64,000 nt of DNA from Rossellomorea sp. y25 (GCF_038049935.1 NZ_CP145886.1:2116501-2180500), one strand, 5' to 3'; counted from the stretch's first letter, positions 37,951 to 46,763 are shown. The notes: generated by a model from the sequence alone, not told the origin. Program-made: numbers and translations.

Positions 37951-38148
37951 TTAGAAAGAGTGATCTTCTGTTTTAACACTTTGATTACTAAACTTCGTTT
38001 CGAGTATTTCCAGTATTCTTTCTTCTGAGAATCCTGTAATCATCGTCAGATTGACTAAACTGGGTTTGATTCCTATAGTCTCACAGAAATGATAGGCACT
38101 TTGGATAGCAAGTGATTCAATACACCTTCTTGTCAAATTGTTTTTCAT
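37951..38148 (-). CDS. Hypothetical 65-residue protein
   Basis: From ATG 38148, with GGGAG 11 nt upstream; an alternative TTG at 38166 would add six residues. The product has a Cys/Ala-containing helix (RRCIESLAIQSAYHFCETIG) and a helix-turn-like segment (LVNLTMITGFSEERILEIL). I do not recognise it. A candidate minus-strand promoter lies about 155 nt upstream (38303-38331). Confidence 0.5.
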   Translation of the reverse strand: MKNNLTRRCIESLAIQSAYHFCETIGIKPSLVNLTMITGFSEERILEILETKFSNQSVKTEDHSF

Positions 38149-38662
38149 TCTCTCATCAGCTCCCAACTATTTTGACAAATGACTAAGTAGTAGGATTACG
38201 ACATCATATTAAGATTTGCGGTTGGTTTCTAGTAGGAGATTCATATACATCGAAATAGTATATCGAGACATACCTGCTGTCTGTTTCTCAGTTAATACCC
38301 CCATTATACACTTTATATTGTGAATTGTAGAGTTGATTTTACAAAATAATGTAATGTTTTTAGAATATACTCATAATTGATCTGGATTTTTATTAAATTT
38401 GAATAGTGTAGTAAATGGTATTACTTGGGGCCGGACCTGGAATGCTCACAGATAAGTGTGTCTGAATGGAAATTTGGTATGAATGTGATATAGAATGAGG
38501 GATAGTATAAGAAAATGTCGAGAATTACAGTGAATTGATCAACTTGAACCTGTACGAAAAGTCAAATTTTTTATACGAAGTTACATGAGAAAAGAGTATG
38601 ATTTCCCAACTACTCATTGCGTCAGACAGGGAAGAAGAATAATATCATAGGAGGAATCATAC
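38149..38662. other. About 500-bp AT-rich intergenic region
   Basis: It holds a good minus-strand promoter candidate: -35 TCTACA (38326-38331) and -10 TATAAT (38303-38308), 17 bp apart. Downstream of it on minus lies a 20-codon frame (38209-38271). On plus it must hold the promoter of the RsbR paralogue, but none was identified with confidence. Confidence 0.4.
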
Positions 38663-39508
38663 ATGCACAGAAATCGGGAACTACATACATTTTTATTAAG
38701 TAAGGCTCGTCAATTAACGGAAGATTGGTATAACTCCCTGGATAAAAACACAACAAGTGGTGTTTATACTTCCTCAGATCCCAAGGTGATAGAAACTTTA
38801 AAAAAACAAAACTTTGAGTTTCACGGCATTCTTTGTAGTGTGTTTGCTGAGGATAAAGAAACGTTTAACCAGAGGATCGATGAATGGGTCTTGACCATTG
38901 CAGAGGACAAAGAACATCTAGAAACGCCAAATCACTATATTCTTAAAGAATTCATGAGGGTTAGACATCAATACCTGGAATTCTTGAAAGAATATGCGGA
39001 AACTCATATGGAAGAAAACATATTCGAACAATTCAGCCGTTGGAATCAAGTAATCATTGAAGCATTTGACCGGGCTATGTTGCGATTTGTTGAGCTGCAA
39101 ACGAAAGTGGTGGAAGAGCAGATTCAATCCCAGCAGGAAGTGATCAATGAATTAAGTTCACCTGTCATATCCTTAAATGGACATACAGCACTTTTACCCC
39201 TTGTTGGTAATATTGATCCTTCACGAGCGGAATTAATATTAGAGAATGCGTTAGAACAATGTGTTAACAAGGAAGTTTCTCAATTGTTCATCGACTTATC
39301 TGGAGTTGTATTAATAGATACGATGGTTGCCCATCAAATCTTTCAGCTAATAGATGCACTTCAGTTGATCGGTGTTAAGCCGATTCTATCTGGGCTGCGC
39401 CCAGAGATAGCACAAACAGCCGTTCAGCTTGGAGTGAATTTTGAAAACCTTACGATTACCTCAACTCTGTCACAGGCTCTGACCATTAAGAATAATGAAG
39501 TCGTATAA
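38663..39508 (+). CDS. RsbR paralogue, stressosome STAS-domain protein
   Basis: 281 residues, the size of B. subtilis RsbRB/RC/RD. The N-terminal part (about 1-155) is a non-heme globin-like sensor domain and the C-terminal part (about 165-281) a STAS domain. By comparison with RsbRA, the two RsbT phosphorylation positions correspond to Ser166 (ELSSPVI, Thr171 in RsbRA) and Thr220 (VVLIDTMVA, Thr205). The protein should join the stressosome that controls sigma-B activation. GGAGGA precedes the ATG and a terminator follows, so it is a single-gene unit. Confidence 0.9.
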   Translation: MHRNRELHTFLLSKARQLTEDWYNSLDKNTTSGVYTSSDPKVIETLKKQNFEFHGILCSVFAEDKETFNQRIDEWVLTIAEDKEHLETPNHYILKEFMRVRHQYLEFLKEYAETHMEENIFEQFSRWNQVIIEAFDRAMLRFVELQTKVVEEQIQSQQEVINELSSPVISLNGHTALLPLVGNIDPSRAELILENALEQCVNKEVSQLFIDLSGVVLIDTMVAHQIFQLIDALQLIGVKPILSGLRPEIAQTAVQLGVNFENLTITSTLSQALTIKNNEVV

Positions 39509-39520
39509 TTGAATAGAATG

Positions 39521-39558
39521 AAAAGCATTCGTACAAGGTGTACGGATGCTTTTTTTTG
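39521..39558 (+). terminator. Terminator after the RsbR paralogue
   Basis: A 14-bp stem with one G-T (39521-39534 with 39540-39553) and a T-run. Confidence 0.9.
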
Positions 39559-39666
39559 GTGGATTTCCTTCGAATAGTGACAAGGTTTACGAAAAACAGG
39601 CTTATTGAAACAGCGTACACAAGAAAAGAGAATAGAAAAAGCAATAGCTAACACTTTGAAATAAAA

Positions 39667-39699
39667 TATCTTGAATTAAAGATAATTTTTGTGTATGAT
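39667..39699 (+). promoter_or_regulatory. Promoter with overlapping MhqR-like operator
   Basis: The 18-bp inverted repeat TATCTTGAATTAAAGATA (39667-39684, one mismatch) resembles the MhqR box of B. subtilis (TATCTCGAATTCGAGATA as I recall it). It overlaps the -35 TTGAAT (39671-39676); the -10 TATGAT (39694-39699) follows at 17 bp. Repressor binding would block this promoter, giving induction by quinones or electrophiles. Confidence 0.75.
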
Positions 39700-39744
39700 G
39701 TAGATAGTAAGTAAGCAAGCATATCACAAAGGAGTGAATCTGCT

Positions 39745-40725
39745 ATGAACTTAAAACCACTTAAAGGGCAGCATCACGTTTCTGCGATTACAGCAAATGC
39801 AAAGAAAAATTACGAATTCTATACAAAAATACTAGGGCTTCGACTCGTGAAAAAATCGATCAACCAAGACGATACATCCGTCTACCATCTTTTCTATGCA
39901 GATGAAAGAGGAAATCCAGGGACGGACCTGACATTTTTCGAAATTCCACATGCGGGGCATACGTATAAAGGGACGAATAGTATTTCATTAACGGCACTGC
40001 GAGTGAACACGGATGAGTCTCTTGCTTTTTGGCAAAACCGCTTTGAAGAGAAAGGTGTCGAGCATGACGGGATTTCTCACAATAGTGGGAGGGCAACACT
40101 GAGCTTCCGTGATTTTGAAGGACAGCGTCTCATGCTTGTGTCAGATGAAAAGAACGAAGGAGTTCCTGGCGGCAAGCCTTGGGACAAGAGCCCTGTACCA
40201 GTTGAGCATGGCATTGTAGGCCTGGGTCCTGTTACGCTGACGGTCGCCCGTGGGGAAAACACGGCAATGGTATTGAGAGACGTATTAGGTTTTAGAGAAA
40301 CAAGGACTTTTCCTTCAGATGTAGATGGACAACCCGATATCCGCGTGTTTGAAACAGGGGATGGCGGTACTGGTGGAGAGGTATATATAGAAGAACGGAG
40401 CGATATTCCGCAAGAAAGACCGGGAAGAGGAAGTGTTCACCACGTCGCTTTCCGTGTTGAAGATGAAAATGAATTGCGAAAGTGGGTAGAGTGGATCACT
40501 CAAAACCGCCTGCCGAATTCAGGCTTTGTTGAAAGATACTATTTCCGTTCCCTCTACTTCCGTGAACCAAATGGCATTCTTTTCGAGCTGGCTACAGACG
40601 GACCTGGCTTTGAGACCGATGAAGATTTTGATACTTTAGGTGAAAATTTATCACTTCCACCATATTTTGAAGCACAAAGAGATTCCATAGAAGCTAAATT
40701 AAAACCCTTAGATACAAAAGAATAA
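39745..40725 (+). CDS. mhqE: Ring-cleaving (glyoxalase-fold) dioxygenase, MhqE/MhqO family
   Basis: 326 residues made of two VOC/glyoxalase modules. Metal-ligand motifs include GQHHVSAIT at the N-terminus, SVHHVAFRVED in the second half and a final Glu in NGILFELATD. The family (MhqA, MhqE, MhqO) breaks down hydroquinones and catechol-like compounds. The esterase gene downstream (14 nt) matches the B. subtilis mhqED pair, and an MhqR-like operator overlaps the promoter. The symbol is given by that context and could also be mhqO. AAAGGAGTG precedes the ATG. Confidence 0.85.
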   Translation: MNLKPLKGQHHVSAITANAKKNYEFYTKILGLRLVKKSINQDDTSVYHLFYADERGNPGTDLTFFEIPHAGHTYKGTNSISLTALRVNTDESLAFWQNRFEEKGVEHDGISHNSGRATLSFRDFEGQRLMLVSDEKNEGVPGGKPWDKSPVPVEHGIVGLGPVTLTVARGENTAMVLRDVLGFRETRTFPSDVDGQPDIRVFETGDGGTGGEVYIEERSDIPQERPGRGSVHHVAFRVEDENELRKWVEWITQNRLPNSGFVERYYFRSLYFREPNGILFELATDGPGFETDEDFDTLGENLSLPPYFEAQRDSIEAKLKPLDTKE

Positions 40726-40739
40726 AGGAGGAAGGCAGC

Positions 40740-41345
40740 ATGAAACATCTTTTTAAACAAGGAAATAAAGACTTACCCATACTTCTACTCCTTCATGGAA
40801 CAGGTGGAGATGAGCGGGACCTATTACCGCTGGCTGAGATGATTGAGCCCGATGCTTCGGTATTAAGCGTAAAAGGGAATGTGGATGAAAATGGAATGGC
40901 CCGCTTCTTTGCCCGCTTACGGGAAGGAGTGTTTGATGAAGAGGATTTAGTATTCCGAACGAAGGAATTAAATGAATTCATCGACGAGAGCGCTAATAAC
41001 TATGGATTCGATCGTCACAATATCGTTGCGTTAGGCTACTCCAATGGAGCGAATATCGCGGCTAGTTTAATGTATCATTACAAGGATGCATTAAAAGGTG
41101 GAATCCTGTTTCATGCCATGGTTCCAAGACGAAATGTCGAGCTTCCCGATTTAAGTGATGTTAATGTATTCATTGGGGCTGGTAAGCGAGATCCACTCAT
41201 TCCCCTACAAGAGACAAAAGAACTTGTGAAAAATCTTCATGATGCCGGAACACAGGTGAAAGAGTTCTGGACTGAAGGCGGTCACGAGCTTCGTCGTGAC
41301 GAAGTAGATGAAGCAAAAAGATGGTTTGAAGACAACTTTAAATAA
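40740..41345 (+). CDS. mhqD: Carboxylesterase/phospholipase family hydrolase MhqD
   Basis: 201 residues, alpha/beta hydrolase of the carboxylesterase-2 type: oxyanion region LLHGTGGDERD, nucleophile Ser in LGYSNGA, catalytic Asp near KRDPLIP and His in GGHELRRDE. B. subtilis MhqD is co-transcribed with the dioxygenase MhqE in the quinone and diamide response. AAAGGAGGAAG precedes the ATG. Confidence 0.88.
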   Translation: MKHLFKQGNKDLPILLLLHGTGGDERDLLPLAEMIEPDASVLSVKGNVDENGMARFFARLREGVFDEEDLVFRTKELNEFIDESANNYGFDRHNIVALGYSNGANIAASLMYHYKDALKGGILFHAMVPRRNVELPDLSDVNVFIGAGKRDPLIPLQETKELVKNLHDAGTQVKEFWTEGGHELRRDEVDEAKRWFEDNFK

Positions 41346-41352
41346 TTTTTAG

Positions 41353-41383
41353 AATCCGGAAGGGAAGTCTTCCGGATTTTTTA
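41353..41383 (+). terminator. Terminator of the mhqED-like operon
   Basis: A perfect 10-bp stem (41353-41362 with 41369-41378) followed by TTTTTT. It lies between converging genes. Confidence 0.9.
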
Positions 41384-41390
41384 TTATTAA

Positions 41391-42305
41391 TTAACATTCT
41401 ACCCTACCATAGGTCTTTAAAATCCGTAGCATACCAAGGGTCAATATTCCTCTCCATTCCTTTTCAGCAACTGGCCATGTCTCGTCAAATTGACCGAACC
41501 AGGACCAACTGGGATGCCAATAACCTTTCTGGTGTTGTGCTTCAATTTCGACATTCAATTGCATATGTACCTCCGCTTTTAACGCTTCATAAAACGGGGA
41601 AGCAGGATGACTGGCTATCTGCAATGGTTTGGCTACATATTCATTCCAGCGTGATGGATCGGTACAAACCGTCTTTCGTACGGAAGAAGAAAGAATTCTA
41701 TAGAGATTGGATTCCGTTTCTTCTTTCACCTCAAAAAGGAGTCGTTGATAACAGAGAAAATCATGCATTTCTATCGGATGTGGAAGATTCTTTAATTCTG
41801 TGACCGCTCTTTCAGTCCACTCTTGTAAGCGTGGATGTTCTGGGTGGAACAAGTGGAAATAACCTACTATTTCAGCGTTAGGGTTCGCCCAAGTCGTTTG
41901 AACGCGGCAATATCCCTTATCAGAATCAAAATGCCACCAGGGAGCGTGGGGAATAGAATTAACTTCTTCAGGCACAGCATGCCAGCCGTTGATTTGCTCA
42001 TCGTATGTGTCATGTAGATAGCTCATCGCTTTTTGAACGATAGGATGGCTGGCTGAAAGCTTTAAGTCTTTGGCAAACTGTAATCCAACGGTTGTTGCCA
42101 TTGGAGATGAACTATCCAAGCGGAAATCTGGCTCTAAAGAGCGGCCGAATCCTCCGTCAGCATTTTGGAAACGAGATAATTCTATGATTGCTTCCTCTTT
42201 ACTTCCTTCTTCAAAAAAATAGCTGAATATCTTTTGATCAATTGGTCTTGCATGGGTTTTGATATAGGTAGCTGCAGTATTCCATTGTTGTGTTGTCAGT
42301 TTCAT
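41391..42305 (-). CDS. Terpenoid-cyclase-like alpha/alpha-toroid protein, function unknown
   Basis: 304 residues with a QW-like repeat motif SRFQNADGGFGRSLEPD and further aromatic repeats (WWHFDSDKGY, GYWHPSWSWFGQFDETW), features of the alpha/alpha-barrel of prenyltransferases and squalene cyclases. The catalytic DxDD motif of squalene-hopene cyclases is not seen, so cyclase activity is not claimed. AAGGAGAATCC precedes the ATG. Soluble; no signal peptide. Confidence 0.75.
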   Translation of the reverse strand: MKLTTQQWNTAATYIKTHARPIDQKIFSYFFEEGSKEEAIIELSRFQNADGGFGRSLEPDFRLDSSSPMATTVGLQFAKDLKLSASHPIVQKAMSYLHDTYDEQINGWHAVPEEVNSIPHAPWWHFDSDKGYCRVQTTWANPNAEIVGYFHLFHPEHPRLQEWTERAVTELKNLPHPIEMHDFLCYQRLLFEVKEETESNLYRILSSSVRKTVCTDPSRWNEYVAKPLQIASHPASPFYEALKAEVHMQLNVEIEAQHQKGYWHPSWSWFGQFDETWPVAEKEWRGILTLGMLRILKTYGRVEC

Positions 42306-42418
42306 AAGGGATTCTCCTTTATAGTAATTTAGGTTGAATGATAAATATTCGCTACTTTAATACTTTATCTATTGGGTTATAGAATCCCTGCTTGTTACAA
42401 TATTTTGTTGGAATACAT

Positions 42419-42433
42419 AGGTCCGTCCCTCAG
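42419..42433 (+). repeat. REP-like half-site AGGTCCGTCCCTC
   Basis: A single copy of the GGTCCGTCCCT motif that also occurs at 45190, 48656, 55558 and 55665. It lies between the toroid-protein gene and ada. Confidence 0.6.
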
Positions 42434-42467
42434 TATTCGTAGAGATGAATGGAACTTCAATAATTCT

Positions 42468-42506
42468 AAAAAAACGATGCCTGATTTTCGGCGGCAGCGT
42501 TTTTTG
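42468..42506. terminator. Orphan hairpin with T-runs on both strands
   Basis: AAAAAACG and TGCC pair with GGCA and GCGTTTTTT around an 11-nt loop. No plus-strand gene ends here, so it may insulate ada or end a short transcript from either side. TATAAT at 42515-42520 just downstream may belong to the ada promoter. Confidence 0.5.
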
Positions 42507-42551
42507 ATTGGAGCTATAATAAGACTAGGATGATAAAATGGAGGAATGAGG

Positions 42552-43610
42552 ATGATTTCAGTCGAATTACAAAGGGAGTATTATCAAGCTTTAATTGAAA
42601 AAAGAACGGAATATGATGGGGTTTTTTATGTAGGGGTTAAAACGACAGGTGTATTTTGCCGCCCGACTTGTCCTGCAAGAAAACCTAAATTTGAGAACTG
42701 TGAATTCTATGAAACAGCTCAACAAGCCCTTCTGGCGTCGTTTCGACCATGTAAAAGATGCCAACCGTTAACGTACCCAAATAGTATTTCGGATGTCGTG
42801 AAAAAGCTGGTAGAGGCTGTTGAATCAAATCCTGAAAAACGTTGGAAGGATAAGGATTTTCAGGAGCTATCCATTGATGCATCAACTGCTCGGCGTCAAT
42901 TTAAGAAGCGGTTCGGTATGACCTTTGTGGAATATGCCAGAGCCCGCAGGATGGGGCTTGCCATGAAGCACATCAGGTCAGGGGCGATGGTCATAGATGC
43001 TCAACTTACAACGGGATATGAATCAAGCAGTGGATTTAGAGATGCTTTTTCGAGAATTATGGGAACAGCACCCGCTATGTCACATCAACATCAAATACTT
43101 AAAGCAGCTTGGGTTGATACGAAACTTGGACCGATGATTGGAATTTCCGACGAAGAGGCACTTTACCTGTTGGAGTTTGTTGACCGACGCGGTCTAGAAA
43201 AAGAAGTGGAAAGAATGCGGGAGAAAACAAAGGCAGCAATCATTCCCGGTACTACAGAGCCACTTCGTTCCATTGAAAAGGAATTAAATGCCTATTTTGA
43301 AGGCGCTTTATCAATCTTCCAAACCCCTTTGAAAATCACCGGAACGCCTTTTCAAGAAAACGTTTGGAGAGAATTGCAAAGGATACCTTGTGGACAAACC
43401 AGATCCTATACTGAAATCGCTGAAAATATTTGCAGCCCAGCAGCTGTTCGAGCAGTTGCAAGGGCAAATGGGTGTAATCAGCTTGCCATCATCATTCCTT
43501 GTCATCGAGTGATCAGAACAAATGGAGATCTTGCCGGCTATGCAGGAGGTCTTACCCGGAAAAAATGGTTGATCGAACATGAAAGGAAGATGAATGAAGG
43601 AAAGAAGTAA
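42552..43610 (+). CDS. ada: Ada: fused methylphosphotriester/O6-methylguanine methyltransferase and AraC-type activator
   Basis: 352 residues from ATG 42552, 7 nt after TGGAGG (an ATG at 42546 is too close). The N-terminal zinc domain has Cys36, Cys40, Cys67 and Cys70 (FCRPTC, PCKRC), an AraC helix-turn-helix region follows (RQFKKRFGMTFVEYARARRM), and the C-terminal domain holds the O6-MGMT active site IPCHRV with Cys317. This is the E. coli-type fusion (354 aa), whereas B. subtilis splits it into AdaA and AdaB. It repairs and senses alkylation damage. An AlkD-like gene follows. Confidence 0.95.
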   Translation: MISVELQREYYQALIEKRTEYDGVFYVGVKTTGVFCRPTCPARKPKFENCEFYETAQQALLASFRPCKRCQPLTYPNSISDVVKKLVEAVESNPEKRWKDKDFQELSIDASTARRQFKKRFGMTFVEYARARRMGLAMKHIRSGAMVIDAQLTTGYESSSGFRDAFSRIMGTAPAMSHQHQILKAAWVDTKLGPMIGISDEEALYLLEFVDRRGLEKEVERMREKTKAAIIPGTTEPLRSIEKELNAYFEGALSIFQTPLKITGTPFQENVWRELQRIPCGQTRSYTEIAENICSPAAVRAVARANGCNQLAIIIPCHRVIRTNGDLAGYAGGLTRKKWLIEHERKMNEGKK

Positions 43611-43666
43611 CTATTCATGTATAGGAAGAAACAAGTGAACAATTAATGTTGAAGAGGTGGTTAAAC

Positions 43667-44374
43667 ATGAATTTTGATGAAGTGATGGCAGCACTTGAAG
43701 AAATGGGGAACGAGCAGACCAAGAATACATATTTACGTCATGGCGCACATGAACCATTATTCGGAGTGAAAATTGGTGACTTAAAAAAACTGGTTAAACA
43801 TGTGAAAAATGATCAAGGGCTTGTACTAAGCCTGTACGAATCGGGCAACTTCGATGCCATGTACCTGGCGGGGCTATCTGTAAATCCCAAAAATATGAAT
43901 AAGGAAATGCTACAGGATTGGGTCGATAAAGCAGATTGGTATATGCTGGCTGAATACACTGTCGCTAATGTAACCGCGGAGAGCGCCTACGCTATTGAAT
44001 TAGCAAACGAGTGGATCAAATCGGAATATGAAATGGTGGCAACGGCTGGTTGGAGTGCCTATGCAGGGTATATTAGTATAACCTCAGATCAAGAAATCAA
44101 TATAGACGAAATCAAACAGTATCTGAAACATATTGAAAATACGATTCATGAAGAGAGAAATAGAGTACGTTACGTAATGAATGGATTTGTCATTTCTGTT
44201 GGAGCACATGTAGCTCCTTTGTTAGATGAGGCAAAACAAGTGGCGAAAAAAATTGGGAGGGTACATGTCGATGTTGGAGATACAGCATGTAAAGTACCGG
44301 TAGCTACAAGCTACATAAAGAAGATAGAAGATAAAGGCAGGGTCGGTGTGAAAAGGAAGACATGCATTTGTTAA
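43667..44374 (+). CDS. DNA alkylation repair protein (AlkD-like HEAT-repeat glycosylase)
   Basis: 235 residues from ATG 43667 (GAAGAGGTGG upstream; a TTG 21 nt earlier is less likely). It is helical, with the AlkD-like opening MAALEEMGNEQTKNTYLRHG and a conserved acidic/aromatic stretch DWVDKADWYMLAEYT. The family removes alkylated purines. Position directly after ada suggests it belongs to the same adaptive response. Confidence 0.88.
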   Translation: MNFDEVMAALEEMGNEQTKNTYLRHGAHEPLFGVKIGDLKKLVKHVKNDQGLVLSLYESGNFDAMYLAGLSVNPKNMNKEMLQDWVDKADWYMLAEYTVANVTAESAYAIELANEWIKSEYEMVATAGWSAYAGYISITSDQEINIDEIKQYLKHIENTIHEERNRVRYVMNGFVISVGAHVAPLLDEAKQVAKKIGRVHVDVGDTACKVPVATSYIKKIEDKGRVGVKRKTCIC

Positions 44375-44575
44375 ATGAAAGATAAAGTGGGTTGGAAAAG
44401 ATTTAATTGTCCGAGTTAATAGTACTAAACCATTGCTTTACCTGAAAATATGCCTGTAATTTGTGAAGGATATTAAGTGGTCCATCTATCCATTTTCATT
44501 TCTCTGTTGCACAGTGGGTAAAGAGCTACTAGACTATGAAATAGAGTCCTATACAGAATCGGGAGCAATGTACAT

Positions 44576-45181
44576 ATGAATGTTGTAAGAAAAGGTACTA
44601 TTTTAGGTGTAGCAGCAAGCATTCAAGGATTGGCCATGTCGGTTTTTTTGTTTCCTCACTTCATTCCCTCAGGTGGAGCCGCAAGTGTAAGTGTACTACT
44701 AAACTATTTGATGAATGTTCCATTTGCCATTACGCTGTGGGTATTAAATGCAGGTTTATTATTAGCGGCAGTTAAATGGTTAGGAAAAGAAAATACCATA
44801 TGGACCATGTATTGTGTGACAGTCACATCGGGTGTGGTGAATCTCACATCGTCCTTAATCACGAGTACAGTTTCAATTGTTTTCTTTGATCTCCTCATTG
44901 GCAGCATCCTTTTCGGAATAGGAATAGGCATCCTTTTCAGAATGGGAGCATCCTCAGGTGGGATGGATATTTTAGCCCTAATCATTTCAAAGCTTAGAGG
45001 ATACACCCCTGGAAAAACACTGTTTGTCATTAATGGTAATCTGTTACTTCTGACAGGAATCGTGGTAGATTTGAAAATCATCCTATTTGCTATTGCCTGC
45101 CAATTCATCGGAACAAGAATCTTGGATATCATTTGTCAGCTTGAACTCAAACGAAACTTCACCAGCATCGAAGATCATTAA
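44576..45181 (+). CDS. YitT family membrane protein, short form
   Basis: 201 residues, five or six hydrophobic helices, with the YitT/DUF161 motifs PHFIPSGGAASVSVLL, GIGILFRMGASSGGMDIL. It lacks the C-terminal DUF2179 domain found in the larger YitT at 55845. Function is unknown. The gene is closed by a repeat-containing hairpin. Confidence 0.85.
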   Translation: MNVVRKGTILGVAASIQGLAMSVFLFPHFIPSGGAASVSVLLNYLMNVPFAITLWVLNAGLLLAAVKWLGKENTIWTMYCVTVTSGVVNLTSSLITSTVSIVFFDLLIGSILFGIGIGILFRMGASSGGMDILALIISKLRGYTPGKTLFVINGNLLLLTGIVVDLKIILFAIACQFIGTRILDIICQLELKRNFTSIEDH

Positions 45182-45182
45182 A

Positions 45183-45232
45183 AGGAAGGTCCGTCCCTCG
45201 TACGTGAAGAGGGACGGACCTTCCTTTTTAGG
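45183..45232. repeat. REP-like hairpin doubling as bidirectional terminator
   Basis: AAGGAAGGTCCGTCCCTC and its exact complement face each other around a 9-nt spacer, with A- and T-rich ends. It sits between the converging YitT and MBL genes and shares the GGTCCGTCCCT core with four other sites. Confidence 0.8.
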
Positions 45233-46004
45233 ATATTTCTTTGATGATTGATTTGACTGTGTGTGTAGGCGAGTTTTCAAAGAGTGAGATGTATTGAAAG
45301 AGTTTGTTTTTTGGCAGCAGGTGATTACGAATTTCTTTAGGCGATTTTCCCTCCAGGTGGGCTTTGGTGACGGCTTCTTGAAGGTTGATAAGATAGTCTC
45401 GTTTTTTCTCTAAAAGCTTTCTCCCATGCTTCAAGTACCCCTGATGTGAACAATACACTTCTTGAAAGGAATACTGCAGTGTTTTGTCTATTGATCGAAT
45501 GAGTTCTGGTACAGACTCGAATGAAAAATTAGAAGTAGGAGAATGGAATAAATATAAATCCCCAGAAAAGCAAATGCCCTTCTCTTCATCAATGAGAACA
45601 ATGTGATCCTCAGCGTGTCCAGGTGTATGAACAATTCTAAAGGAGTGTTTCGACGTTTTAAATACTTCCTTCTGAAGTGGTAAAGGGTGAAACGCTGGAC
45701 GATTATGCCAGAACATAGCTCTGTAAAAAGGAAGTTTAGTATTGTCATTGCACTTTTCCACCCCTAAAGGATGAATCCATTGAGGAATGGAGTAAAACCT
45801 TTCAATCCAAGAACTATTACCAGTATGATCCTCGTGGTGATGAGTGTGAATGACTTCTTTAATCTGGAGCTCTTTAAAAATAGTACGTACTTCATTTTTC
45901 ATACTGTATGGTCCCGTATCAACAAGAACATCATCGACTTTAAAAATATAAACGGGCATCTTCTGACCTAATGTTTGAACGTTTAATTTAAATGATTGTA
46001 TCAA
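45228..46004 (-). CDS. MBL-fold metallo-hydrolase
   Basis: 258 residues from TTG 46004 (AAGGGG 8 nt upstream). Metallo-beta-lactamase-fold motifs: THHHEDHTG (zinc ligands), a His in HTPGHAEDH, Asp in FSGDLYL, and a late His in SHQGYLKHG. The substrate is unknown; the group includes hydrolases of thioesters and lactones. The stop lies inside the REP-like terminator hairpin. Confidence 0.87.
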   Translation of the reverse strand: MIQSFKLNVQTLGQKMPVYIFKVDDVLVDTGPYSMKNEVRTIFKELQIKEVIHTHHHEDHTGNSSWIERFYSIPQWIHPLGVEKCNDNTKLPFYRAMFWHNRPAFHPLPLQKEVFKTSKHSFRIVHTPGHAEDHIVLIDEEKGICFSGDLYLFHSPTSNFSFESVPELIRSIDKTLQYSFQEVYCSHQGYLKHGRKLLEKKRDYLINLQEAVTKAHLEGKSPKEIRNHLLPKNKLFQYISLFENSPTHTVKSIIKEIS

Positions 46005-46180
46005 TGCAGTTACCCCTTATGTATAAGTGTTATAGTACATAATTCGAATGAAAGTTTTAAATTCCTGCATGAATATATATTTAAGTGCGAATTTCCTTGT
46101 ATAGGTCAATTCGGAGGGTAGATATGGTATAATTCCCTATAAGTGGAATATCAGGCGTTTTTTAAAGGGGTTTTCAATGT

Positions 46181-46357
46181 ATGAAGGTGAAACAGAAGTC
46201 TTTACTTGTAATCCTTACGATTCTGATGGTGATTACCATCGTAATGCTAGATAAAATGGGTTTAAAAAAGGCAATTGAAGCGTGTGAGAGCAACGAGGGT
46301 TTAGCAGAGGTGGAAGAAGGGATCCTTTCTTGGAATGTTTCATGTGAAGAAAAGTAA
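46181..46357 (+). CDS. 58-residue membrane-anchored small protein
   Basis: ATG 46181, 10 nt after AAAGGGG, to TAA 46355-46357. There is one N-terminal hydrophobic helix (LLVILTILMVITIVML), then a soluble acidic segment with two cysteines (EACESNEG and VSCEEK) that could form a disulfide outside the cell. No family is recognised. It lies 65 nt upstream of another small membrane protein gene. Confidence 0.65.
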   Translation: MKVKQKSLLVILTILMVITIVMLDKMGLKKAIEACESNEGLAEVEEGILSWNVSCEEK

Positions 46358-46422
46358 CTCCTCAAGTGTTAAAAATGGTACACTAGAGAGTAGAGTAGAT
46401 GTTTTACATAGGGGGAAATGCT

Positions 46423-46716
46423 TTGCAGAAGTGTAATGTATGTAAGAATCAGTTTCAATGGAAAGAGTTATTATTCTCCATTTGGAGATCTTATAAACCT
46501 ATTGAGTGCAGTCAATGTGGTAAAAAGCATACAATAAATTTTGCCTCAAAATTTTTTGTTTCATTTCTAATCATCGTTCCAGCAGTTGTATTCGGATTAT
46601 TGATTGCACCTGAACAAGGGTTATCAAAACCGATGACTTTTGGTGTGATCGTAGGTTTGGCGTTTGTGATCTCGTTGATTCTACCGTTGTTCGTTAAATA
46701 CGAGTATAAAAAATAA
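46423..46716 (+). CDS. TIGR04104-type zinc-ribbon membrane protein (CxxC-x20-CxxC)
   Basis: 97 residues from TTG 46423, 6-8 nt after AGGGGGAA. Two zinc-binding pairs, CNVC and CSQC, about 20 residues apart, are followed by two membrane helices. This is the family named after the cxxc_20_cxxc pattern, of unknown function, in Bacilli. A terminator follows. Confidence 0.8.
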   Translation: MQKCNVCKNQFQWKELLFSIWRSYKPIECSQCGKKHTINFASKFFVSFLIIVPAVVFGLLIAPEQGLSKPMTFGVIVGLAFVISLILPLFVKYEYKK

Positions 46717-46722
46717 TAGTAA

Positions 46723-46755
46723 AGAGAGCTGCCGACCTGGGTAGCTCTTTTTTTG
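46723..46755 (+). terminator. Terminator after the zinc-ribbon protein
   Basis: AGAGCT pairs with AGCTCT, extended by GCC/GGT, then seven T residues. Confidence 0.8.
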
Positions 46756-46763
46756 GAAATTGA

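Noticed and set aside
41477..41803. 108-codon plus-strand frame
   Set aside because: It lies entirely within the toroid-protein gene on the other strand and has no supporting signal.
44704..45132. 142-codon minus-strand frame inside the short YitT gene
   Set aside because: It is antisense to an intact membrane protein gene and has no start site of its own.
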